From positions 85,749 through 149,748 of the forward strand of contig LYSW01000005.1 in the NCBI GenBank assembly GCA_001657295.1: a DNA stretch of 64,000 nt, in the 5' to 3' direction. This DNA is from Oceanicaulis sp. BBD 1991-10. Its GTDB lineage: Bacteria; Pseudomonadota; Alphaproteobacteria; Caulobacterales; Maricaulaceae. The notes under the pieces are model-generated. The model saw only the letters and a list, made by a program, of their open reading frames with translations. It made no database searches and had not been told where the DNA came from. The position numbers and the translations under genes were made by a program. Below, one piece after another: positions 54,044 through 61,002 of this stretch (position 1 is the stretch's first letter; every line of letters starts with the position of its first letter).

Positions 54044-55413
54044 ATGAGCGGGACGTATAATCAGGGCGGCGAGGGCCCCCGGATCGAGACCAAGGCCCAG
54101 CTCATCGCGCATATCGCCGCCGGTGAGAAGCCCGCTGATCAATTCAGGCTGGGCACCGAGCACGAAAAATTCGGCTTCACCAAGGACGGCCACCGCCCGC
54201 TGCCCTATGAGGGCGAGGGCGCGACCGTGCGGAAAATGCTCGAAGGCCTCACCCGCTTCGGCTGGACCCCGATTGAGGAAAACGGCAAGCCGGTCGCGCT
54301 CAAGCGCGAAGGCGGCTCCATCACGCTCGAGCCCGGCGGCCAGTTCGAACTCTCCGGCGCGCCGCTGGACAATGTCCACGAGACCTGCCGCGAGGTGAAC
54401 GCCCATCTGCGCGAAGTGCGCGAAGTGATGAAATCGGCGCGGGTTTTCTGGGGCTGGGTTTTTCGCCGCTCTGGTCCTTGGACGAGACCCCGATGATGCC
54501 CAAGGACCGCTACAACATCATGAAGGCTTATATGCCCAAGGTGGGCGGTTTGGGCCATCAGATGATGTTCCGCTCCTGTACGGTGCAGACCAATCTCGAT
54601 TTCTCATCCGAATCCGACATGGTGAAAAAGCTGCGCGTCTCGCTGGCGCTGCAGCCGGTGGCGACGGCCTTGTTCGCGAACTCGCCGTTCAAAGAGGGCG
54701 GGCTGAACGGGTTTTTATCCTATCGCGCCCATGTCTGGACCGACACGGACGGCGACCGCACCGGCGATTTGCCCTTCGCCTTCGAAGACGGCTTCGGATA
54801 CGAGCAATATGTCGACTGGGCGCTGGATACGCCGATGTATTTCGTCAAGCGCGGCGGCGTGTTCCTCGATGCGTCCGGCCAGGATTTCCGCGCCTTCTTA
54901 AAGGGCGAATTGCCGGCGCTGCCCGGTGAAATCCCGACGATTTCAGACTTCGAGGACCATCTCTCCACGCTGTTCCCGGAAGTGCGCCTGAAGACTTTCA
55001 TCGAACAGCGCGGGGCCGATGGCGGGCCGTGGAACCGCCTGTGCGCCCTGCCGGCCTTCTGGGCGGGCCTGCTATACGATCCATCCGCGCTGGACGCCGC
55101 CTGGGACTATGTCAAAGACTGGACCCAAGCCGAGCGCGCCGCATTGCGCACCGGCGCGGCCAGGCATGCGCTGAAAACGCCGTTCCGCGATCGCACGCTT
55201 CAGGATGTCGCCAAAGACGTGCTCGCCATCTCGCGCGCCGGCCTGAAAGCCCGCGCGCGCCTGAACGCCCATGGCGAACATGAAGCGTTGTTCCTCGATG
55301 ATCTTGATGAGATCGCCAAAAGCGGCGTCAGCCCGGCCGAGCGCCTGATCGAGCGCTTCAACGGCGCGTGGGGCGGGAGTGTTGAGCCGGTGTTTGTTGA
55401 GGCGGCGTATTAG
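54044..55413 (+). pseudogene. gshA: Glutamate-cysteine ligase with a one-base frameshift
   Basis: Two pieces of one alphaproteobacterial-type GshA (about 455 residues) in different frames. The first (54044-about 54430) has GTEHEKFGFTKDG and GGQFELSGAPL. From 54433 the other frame reads IGAGFLGLGFSPLWSLDETPMMPKDRY and continues through NLDFSSESDM to 55413. The break is in an AAA run (54431-54433): one missing A restores atg-aaa-atc and a continuous family sequence. GshA makes gamma-glutamylcysteine for glutathione, and a GST gene is nearby, so a sequence error or a rare slippage site should be weighed against true loss. Confidence 0.88.
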
Positions 55414-55467
55414 GGGTTGCAGCATTTTTGCCGATAAGGCAACTTCTTCCTTGAGTGGGAGATTAGA

Positions 55468-56583
55468 ATGCTTAGAGAAGAAATCGATCAGACAAAAGCT
55501 GAAGTTAAAACCGACTCGCTTTCCTTAAGTATATCGGAAATATCGTCTATGTACGATGTTTCAGAGCTCAATATAATCCCTGAGTTTCAACGCCTATTTA
55601 GGTGGTCATATTCAAAGAAGTCCAATTTCATCGAGTCAATACTTATCGGAATACCCGTGCCGCCTATATTTGCTTATGAAAAACCAGACGGAACCTGGGA
55701 ACTAATTGACGGTCTGCAGCGGGTTTCGACGATACTCGAGTTCATGGGGCTTCTGCGCGATGTTGATACAGGCGAGCGTAAGCCTCCAATCGAATTGCTC
55801 GCGGCCAAGTATCTGCCCAGCCTCGATGGCGCGGTGTGGGAGCCGCATGCTTCGCACTCGGAGAACGCCCACGAAATTGAAAAGCCACTCCAATTGTTCT
55901 TTCGCCGAGCACGGCTAGATGTCCAAGTATTGAAACAGCCGAGTGATGAGCGCACAAAGTTCGAATTATTTCAGCGATTAAATCGTGGCGGCGCTTATGC
56001 GAATGAACAAGAGGTGCGGTCTTGTTCGATGGTGATGGCTAATGATGGGTATATGCGTTCATTGCGAGTCTTCGCGCAAGGCTCCGATAAATTTAAGAAG
56101 CTATTTCGAATTACTCAAAACGATCAAGAAAAACAAGCGGATATAGAATATATTGTTCGGATTCTTGTGCACACATTTAAAAACCATGATGGAAAAACGG
56201 AAGTTCAGCAGTTTTTAGATAGGATGATTATTGAATTATTCGAGGAGCGCAACGCGGAGGAAATGGTTGATGTTTTGACTTGGCTAGTTGACCATTTGCA
56301 TGCGGCCGGGGGTGACAATGCGTTGATACCGCCAAAAGACCACCCGAGTGGAGCCGCAAATCGCTTCTCTCTTCGGGCTCTTGAGGCAATTGCGGTTGGC
56401 GTTTCAAGAAACCGCAACGGTATTGAGGCCCTCGAGAACCCAATAGACTTTACAGCCCAAAAGATAGGAATTTTTTGGGACCAGGAGGAAGTCCCACAAA
56501 TGAGTGCTGGAGGGTTGACTGGCACTCTGCGACTCAAGCGTACTGTGCCGTTCGGTGAAAACTGGTTTAAGCCTGAAATGTAG
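55468..56583 (+). CDS. DUF262 (ParB/GmrS-like) protein
   Basis: 371 residues in visibly AT-rich DNA unlike the surroundings. Residues about 20-205 form a DUF262 domain: IPEFQRLFRWS (38-47), SILIGIPVPPIF, the nucleotide-binding DGLQR motif (81-85; usual form DGQQR) and FELFQRLNRGGAYANEQEVRSC. The C-terminal ~160 residues are not recognised and do not resemble the HNH nuclease of GmrSD. DUF262 proteins are frequent in anti-phage modification-dependent systems. It is separated by 3 bp from the next gene, a HEPN protein, so they are probably one unit. The start follows GAGTGGGAG. Confidence 0.85.
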   Translation: MLREEIDQTKAEVKTDSLSLSISEISSMYDVSELNIIPEFQRLFRWSYSKKSNFIESILIGIPVPPIFAYEKPDGTWELIDGLQRVSTILEFMGLLRDVDTGERKPPIELLAAKYLPSLDGAVWEPHASHSENAHEIEKPLQLFFRRARLDVQVLKQPSDERTKFELFQRLNRGGAYANEQEVRSCSMVMANDGYMRSLRVFAQGSDKFKKLFRITQNDQEKQADIEYIVRILVHTFKNHDGKTEVQQFLDRMIIELFEERNAEEMVDVLTWLVDHLHAAGGDNALIPPKDHPSGAANRFSLRALEAIAVGVSRNRNGIEALENPIDFTAQKIGIFWDQEEVPQMSAGGLTGTLRLKRTVPFGENWFKPEM

Positions 56584-56586
56584 ATA

Positions 56587-57222
56587 ATGACGAACGAGTT
56601 CTCTGCCGCCATTTCATCGATTGACTATTCGAGATTCACGCGTGCGAAGGAGATCTCGACTCTTTCTACTGAATGCGCTCTCGCAAGTTCCGATGCGGGT
56701 AGAAAGTCGCTTGAGCGCGCTTTCGTTGTGGGGTGCTATGCGCATTGGGAGGGTTTCTTTTCTGATTGCGTTTCAGAGTTCCTAAAGTACCTTAGAAACA
56801 CAGACAGAAAAGTTTCTGAAATTAGTTGGCTTCTACTGGTGGGACGGCTTGCCCCAGAGTTTCAGTCACTATTCGACCGGCGAAATTCTAGAGAGGCGCA
56901 GAAGTTATTCGTGGAAAGGCTCAAGGGCCACCTCTCTAGTGGATTCGATGAATTTGATTCTAAGTGTATTTCTCCATCTTCAAATCTTGATTACAAACGC
57001 CTGGTTTACAGCTTTGATCTAATAGGGATCGATGCTTCCTTTTTTGCCGTGAAAAGAAATATCATAGATAGGCAGATCGTCGGTTGGCGTCACGCGGTTG
57101 CTCATGGCAATTTAATTGATCTTGATGAATTAGATTTGGAGCAACATAAAAAAACGACGTTGGAGTTGATGGGGGCTTGTTCCGATCGATTTATAGAGAA
57201 GATATACGAAATCAACTATTGA
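56587..57222 (+). CDS. HEPN-domain RNase-like protein (MAE_28990/MAE_18760 type)
   Basis: 211 residues, AT-rich, helical. The HEPN pattern is visible: ERAFVVGCYAHWEGFF near the N-terminus (about 43-58) and the catalytic RX4H motif in GWRHAVAHGN (Arg168, His173). HEPN proteins with this motif are usually metal-independent RNases, often toxins or defence effectors. The family resembles the MAE_28990/MAE_18760 HEPN-like nucleases. It starts 3 bp after the DUF262 gene; a toxin/effector with a DUF262 sensor or regulator is a reasonable inference. It does not look like a MNT antitoxin pair. Confidence 0.82.
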   Translation: MTNEFSAAISSIDYSRFTRAKEISTLSTECALASSDAGRKSLERAFVVGCYAHWEGFFSDCVSEFLKYLRNTDRKVSEISWLLLVGRLAPEFQSLFDRRNSREAQKLFVERLKGHLSSGFDEFDSKCISPSSNLDYKRLVYSFDLIGIDASFFAVKRNIIDRQIVGWRHAVAHGNLIDLDELDLEQHKKTTLELMGACSDRFIEKIYEINY

Positions 57223-57289
57223 ACATTATGAATAATTTGAATTATGTGCGGAAGCTGTTCGCGTAATTTCTTAAAACCGATCAATGGGT

Positions 57290-57463
57290 TCAGCGCCCCA
57301 AGGCCAACATACCCAAGCCCTCAATCACGCCCTGCTCCTTCAGCGTCAGGCTCACCGCGAGATAAGCCGCCGCTAGCTTCAGCGCCTGCCCATCTAGTAA
57401 CCTTGGCATCACAAATGCTTCGTAGTGCAGCAGTCGTCTAGCGGCTTCTTCTAATAGTCCGCC
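57290..57463 (-). pseudogene. Relic of a second prmA 3' end
   Basis: Read on the minus strand to the TGA at 57292-57290, this gives LLDGQALKLAAAYLAVSLTL then KEQGVIEGLGMLALGR. It aligns closely with the C-terminus of intact PrmA at 58522 (LLEEQADKVTAAYLAEGLTL, then QQRGVIEGWGTLVLSH). The homology is clear from about 57405 to 57290. Further upstream the frame stays open to the arsI stop, with a GLLEE-like segment that may be a second match. There is no start and no methyltransferase core. It is a diverged fragment, not an exact duplicate. Confidence 0.8.
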
Positions 57464-57895
57464 CTAACAACACGCCGGCGTCTCTGCACCCGCATCCCTT
57501 CGCGCCCGCTCTTCGCCGCCATCGCCATAAATCACGCTCTCGCCATGGGTGAGGAAGGTTTCCCAGGCGACATTGTCGGGATCGTGGGTCCAGGTCTTGG
57601 TCGAGCGGGCGTAGCAGCAGGTGGTGTCGGGCTGTTCTAAGAGCGGGCCTTCGGCTTTGACCAGCGCGGCCTTCATGGCGTCGAACTCGTCCTGGCTGTC
57701 GGCTTGCAGGCCGACATGGTCGACGCCTTTGATCTCGCCATGGGTGGAGAGGGAGAGATTGATCTTGGGATCGTCCAGCATCCACTTGGCGTAATCGTGT
57801 TTCAGAACGGTCGGCTCGGCGCCGAACAGGCGGGAATAGAACGTCACGGATTTGTCCAAATCGGCGACGGTGAGGGCGAGGTGAAACCGGGCCAT
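57464..57895 (-). CDS. arsI: ArsI/CadI-type VOC metalloenzyme
   Basis: 143-residue VOC protein: FHLALTVADLDKSVTFYSRLFG start, AKWMLDDPKINLSLS, the family segment TTCCYARSTKTWTHDPD with its Cys pair, and a C-terminal ETPACC. ArsI-type enzymes break the C-As bond of trivalent organoarsenicals using Fe(II) and a cysteine-rich As site; CadI relatives are linked to cadmium. It is next to an arsR gene on the same strand, 15 bp downstream, so it is probably induced by arsenic or related metals. Its stop is directly against the prmA relic. Confidence 0.85.
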   Translation of the reverse strand: MARFHLALTVADLDKSVTFYSRLFGAEPTVLKHDYAKWMLDDPKINLSLSTHGEIKGVDHVGLQADSQDEFDAMKAALVKAEGPLLEQPDTTCCYARSTKTWTHDPDNVAWETFLTHGESVIYGDGGEERARRDAGAETPACC

Positions 57896-57910
57896 ATCGG
57901 CCTCCTTTCG

Positions 57911-58234
57911 TTAGCGGATGGCGGCGAGCAGCGGCGCGACGTCAACATCGGCGCCGGCGCAGCAATCCTTCATCAAGAAGCCAATGAGACCGCGCAGACC
58001 GTCGAAGTCGGCCGTGTAGATGATGCTGCGCCCCTCCCGCCGGGCGGTGATCAATCCGGCGCGGGTTAAAATGGCGAGATTGGTGGAGGTGGTGTTCTGG
58101 CGCGCGCCCAGCCTGTCGCTGATCGCGCCGGCCGGCAGGCCGCCGCCGCCCGCCCGCACCAGCAGGCGGAAGATGTCCATGCGCGCGTCATGGGCGAGGG
58201 CGGACAGGGCGTCGATCGCTGATAATTTATCCAT
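57911..58234 (-). CDS. arsR: ArsR-family metalloregulator
   Basis: 107 residues of winged helix: ALSALAHDARMDIFRLLVRAG, LGARQNTTSTNLAILTRAGLITARREGRS (recognition helix), then IYTADFDGLRGLIGFL and a C-terminal KDCCAG with vicinal cysteines. The Cys pair in the C-terminal helix is a typical As(III) sensor position in one ArsR class. It heads the arsR-arsI unit and probably represses it. An AT-rich site upstream (58235-58260, ccagagaaccagatatatt) may be the operator. Confidence 0.87.
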   Translation of the reverse strand: MDKLSAIDALSALAHDARMDIFRLLVRAGGGGLPAGAISDRLGARQNTTSTNLAILTRAGLITARREGRSIIYTADFDGLRGLIGFLMKDCCAGADVDVAPLLAAIR

Positions 58235-58284
58235 AAATCCAGAGAACCAGATATATTGATGGGAGTCAAGTTAGTCCTGTCCTC

Positions 58285-58504
58285 CACCCCGTCCGGGGTG
58301 TCGGGTCCTCGCTTAGACGGGGCAAGCCCGTCACGCTGCGGGCGGGCGTTCGCCCTTGCGAGCCCTTTGGGCTCGGGGCGTCAATTACTGAAGAGTTTCA
58401 GATATAACCGGCCGAGCGCGTTAGCGCTCGCAAAGCGAAGAGCCGCCCGCAGCGAAGATGAGCTTGCTCATCGAAAGCGAGGAACCGACGGCATGGACAT
58501 GCCG
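58285..58504. repeat. Chain of short perfect hairpins, intergenic
   Basis: Seven hairpins in 220 bp between arsR and prmA: CACCCC-gtcc-GGGGTG (58285-58300); GCCCG-N8-CGGGC (58326-58343); GGGCG-tt-CGCCC (58344-58355); GAGCCC-ttt-GGGCTC (58360-58374); CGAGCGC-gtta-GCGCTCG (58413-58430); GATGAGC-tt-GCTCATC (58457-58472); CGGCAT-ggac-ATGCCG (58489-58504). It carries no ORF with a recognisable product. It may be a dispersed intergenic element of this lineage or a structured RNA; copy number elsewhere in the genome is unknown. Confidence 0.55.
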
Positions 58505-58511
58505 GAGGATA

Positions 58512-58540
58512 GGAAAAACCGCTAGTGCGAGAGCACTAGC
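58512..58540 (-). terminator. Rho-independent terminator of prmA
   Basis: GCTAGTGC-gaga-GCACTAGC (58521-58540) is a perfect 8-bp stem; on the minus strand it is followed by GGTTTTTCC. The prmA TAG lies within the stem, so the terminator begins inside the coding end. Confidence 0.8.
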
Positions 58541-59388
58541 GTCCCCCAGCCCTCGATCACGCCGCGCTGCTGCAGCGTCAGGCCTTCCGCCAGATAGGCC
58601 GCCGTCACCTTGTCGGCCTGCTCCTCCAGCAAGCCGGACAGCACGACGGTTCCGCCCGGCGCGAGCCGCTGCACGAGCTCCGGCGCCAGCTGGATCAGCG
58701 GGCCGGCCAGGATGTTGGCGAGGACGAGATCGAAGCTCTTGCCGTCAAAAGCGGGATGATCAAAGCCGTCGGCGGTCTTTGCGTTGAAGGCGACGCCGTT
58801 TTTCTCGGCGTTCACAAGGGTCTCCGCCACCGAGACCGGGTCGATATCGGTGGCGAGGATGTCCGCGTCCGGCCAAAGCTTTGTCGCGGCGATGGCGAGC
58901 AGGCCCGTGCCCGTTCCAAGGTCCAGAATGGCGTTCGGCGTCAGCCCGCTCCGCTCCAGCTGGTCCATCGCGTTCAGACAGCCCAGCGTCGTGCCGTGAT
59001 GGCCGGTGCCGAAGGCGGGGCCGGCTTCGATCAACAGGCCGATATGCGCGTCGGTGAGATCGTCCGCCGTGTGCGCGCCATGGACCAGGAAGCGGCCGGC
59101 CTCCACGCTGGGAAGACCTTTCAGAGACAGTGCGACCCAGTCTTCCTCCGGCAGCGGCATGAAGGTCACGTCCAGCGCCGCGCCGGTCAGATGAGCCGCG
59201 GACAGGAAAGCCTCCTCGTCAATGCGATCAGCGAAGAGGATTTCGATATAGCCGCGCGTCTCGTCTTCGTCCTCTTCAAACACTGACCAGCCCAGCGCCG
59301 GGGCGGGGTCGGCGGAGCTGAGCTGCTCGCCGGCGTTGCGCAGCGGCGAGATCGGACCGCGCACGGTCAGGCGCCAGACGGTGGACAT
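58522..59388 (-). CDS. prmA: Ribosomal protein L11 methyltransferase
   Basis: 288 residues: N-terminal substrate-recognition domain (about 1-95) and a Rossmann SAM-binding domain with AILDLGTGTGLLAIAATKLWP (motif I) and DLVLANILAGPLIQLAPEL (NPPY-like NIL motif). It trimethylates ribosomal protein L11. The tail GVIEGWGTLVLSH ends in the terminator stem. A diverged 3' copy lies at 57290. Confidence 0.93.
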   Translation of the reverse strand: MSTVWRLTVRGPISPLRNAGEQLSSADPAPALGWSVFEEDEDETRGYIEILFADRIDEEAFLSAAHLTGAALDVTFMPLPEEDWVALSLKGLPSVEAGRFLVHGAHTADDLTDAHIGLLIEAGPAFGTGHHGTTLGCLNAMDQLERSGLTPNAILDLGTGTGLLAIAATKLWPDADILATDIDPVSVAETLVNAEKNGVAFNAKTADGFDHPAFDGKSFDLVLANILAGPLIQLAPELVQRLAPGGTVVLSGLLEEQADKVTAAYLAEGLTLQQRGVIEGWGTLVLSH

Positions 59389-59450
59389 GGGGCACGCTCC
59401 TGATTGCTGGTGCGGGTGTAGGGGGCGTGACGGGCTTTGGGAAGGCGCGT

Positions 59451-60404
59451 TTACTGCGTGACCCGGTCAATCTCGGCCATAATCACGGCCCAAGCGGGCG
59501 CGGCGGGGTCGATCAGCTCAAAATGACCGGCCTGGTCAATCGTGATCTCGAGAACGTCGTCGCCTGCGGCCGTCGCGGCGGCGGCGTAGGCCTCGCCGAA
59601 GGCGGGCGGGACAATAGGGTCGAGCGCGCCGGAGACCACCACTTGCTCGACACCGAGCGGGAGCAGGCGCGCCGGGCTGGTGTCCGCGAACGGATCAGGG
59701 GCGCGGGCGGTGAAATCGACCAATAACTCCACAGCGCCCGGCTCGCCGCACCGGCCGGGCCCGGTCTCTCGATAGGCTTCAAGATCATTGATGCCGGCCA
59801 GGGTGATCACGGCGCCGGGAATGAAAGGCTCGTTTCCCGGCGCGTTGACCCAATCCGGGCCGAGCCGTCCACGGGCGCCGGCCCAGAGCGCCAGATGCCC
59901 GCCGGCGGAATGGCCCATGATGACGCTGCGGGAAAGATCCAGCGGGTGCTCGGCGGCCAGCGCGCGGGCGTGGTCCACCGCTGCGGCGACCGACCGGAAC
60001 GTGCCCGGATAGCCGCCGGTCTCATGGCCCAGGCGCGGATAGGTGATGTTCCAAACCGCAAAGCCGCGGCCGCGCAGGTCGGCGTTTAACTGGTCTTGCA
60101 GAATGGTGCCCGGGATGGCCGCCTGCCAGCAGCCGCCATGGACCATGATCACCAGCGGATGCATCCCGTCGCCGTCCGGAAGCCAGAGCTCGCCATATTG
60201 TTCTTCGCCCTCGCCGTAGGCGATGCGGGCGTCCGCCGCCTCGCGCGGCCGGTCGAGCAGATTGCGCCACGATATGGGACGCGCCTCAGCATATGGGTCG
60301 TTCGCGGTCAGCGCCTCGACGGTGGGAAGATCCGCCCCTGGCGGCGCCCCGGCGCTGCAAGCGGTGAGCAGGAGAAGGGCGGCGAGGCTAATAAATCTCA
60401 TCAT
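59451..60404 (-). CDS. Alpha/beta hydrolase lipoprotein (carboxylesterase-like)
   Basis: 317 residues with lipoprotein signal LAALLLLTACSAG and a BD-FAE/kynurenine formamidase-like hydrolase fold: oxyanion HGGCW, nucleophile GHSAGGHLALW (Ser), ALDPIVPP with a probable Asp, and a late GHFELIDP His. It is anchored in the envelope. Substrate unknown. Starts at ATG 60404 or 60401. The gene upstream overlaps its 5' end by 17 bp. Confidence 0.83.
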   Translation of the reverse strand: MMRFISLAALLLLTACSAGAPPGADLPTVEALTANDPYAEARPISWRNLLDRPREAADARIAYGEGEEQYGELWLPDGDGMHPLVIMVHGGCWQAAIPGTILQDQLNADLRGRGFAVWNITYPRLGHETGGYPGTFRSVAAAVDHARALAAEHPLDLSRSVIMGHSAGGHLALWAGARGRLGPDWVNAPGNEPFIPGAVITLAGINDLEAYRETGPGRCGEPGAVELLVDFTARAPDPFADTSPARLLPLGVEQVVVSGALDPIVPPAFGEAYAAAATAAGDDVLEITIDQAGHFELIDPAAPAWAVIMAEIDRVTQ

Positions 60405-61002
60405 CAGGCAGCTCTAAACCCGCGAGTGTAATCAAGTCAGCGCCCAGCGTTCGGAAAGCGCCGGCTTCCGGCGAACGCACTTGCTTGAAGCAATATCCGC
60501 CGCCCTGATCCACGATTTCAAGAATCCAGTGCGAGCCGTCAAAGATGACCCTGGAATCCGGATGCGCATCGCAGGGCGCTGCCTGGATCAGGGCTTCTGC
60601 GATGGCGTCCGCCTCCTGCTCTGAAAGCGTTCGGCCGCCTGTGACAAGATCCGCGTCCGGAGCCGTGTGGTCGTCCGCATCCAGCGTGCGCCATTCCAGC
60701 CAGCTTGTTCCACCAAGTTCGAGATGCAGCGTGAAACTATGGGGCTGGTGAAATGAACGCAGCCAAAGAAAGCGCGCCGAATAATCGGCTTCAGACATCC
60801 GAAGGACCGGTTCGCTCAGCCGTTCCAGATTCCGTGTGAAGTGATCGCATTGCCGCCGATCGACCGTGCCGGCCCGAAAATAAGCGGCGGATTCGCGGCC
60901 GACATAGCTGTCGGTCGCGTGCCGGTCAGGGTGGTCGTGACACGGCACGCGATCCGCGACGCCGGAGACCTGCGCCAGCGCCAGCACAAGCGCTGCGTTC
61001 AT
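60388..61002 (-). CDS. Exported protein of unknown function
   Basis: 204 residues with a short hydrophobic N-terminus (MNAALVLALAQVSGVADR) that may be a signal peptide, then a soluble domain rich in His, Trp and Cys. ATG 61002 has GGAGG upstream and overlaps the uvrD stop (ATGA); an upstream in-frame start would run into uvrD and is rejected. I do not recognise the family. Confidence 0.65.
   Translation of the reverse strand: MNAALVLALAQVSGVADRVPCHDHPDRHATDSYVGRESAAYFRAGTVDRRQCDHFTRNLERLSEPVLRMSEADYSARFLWLRSFHQPHSFTLHLELGGTSWLEWRTLDADDHTAPDADLVTGGRTLSEQEADAIAEALIQAAPCDAHPDSRVIFDGSHWILEIVDQGGGYCFKQVRSPEAGAFRTLGADLITLAGLELPDDEIY

Noticed and set aside
57244..57441. 65-codon plus-strand frame over the prmA relic
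   Set aside because: It is antisense to the relic, Ser/Pro-rich and without a ribosome site.
58326..58504. Hairpin chain considered as a CRISPR array
   Set aside because: Stems differ in sequence, there are no repeated units of constant length, no unique spacers and no cas genes.
55414..58521. Island considered as an integrated mobile element with att sites
   Set aside because: No integrase, transposase, tRNA gene or clear direct repeats were seen; homologous recombination is a simpler reading.
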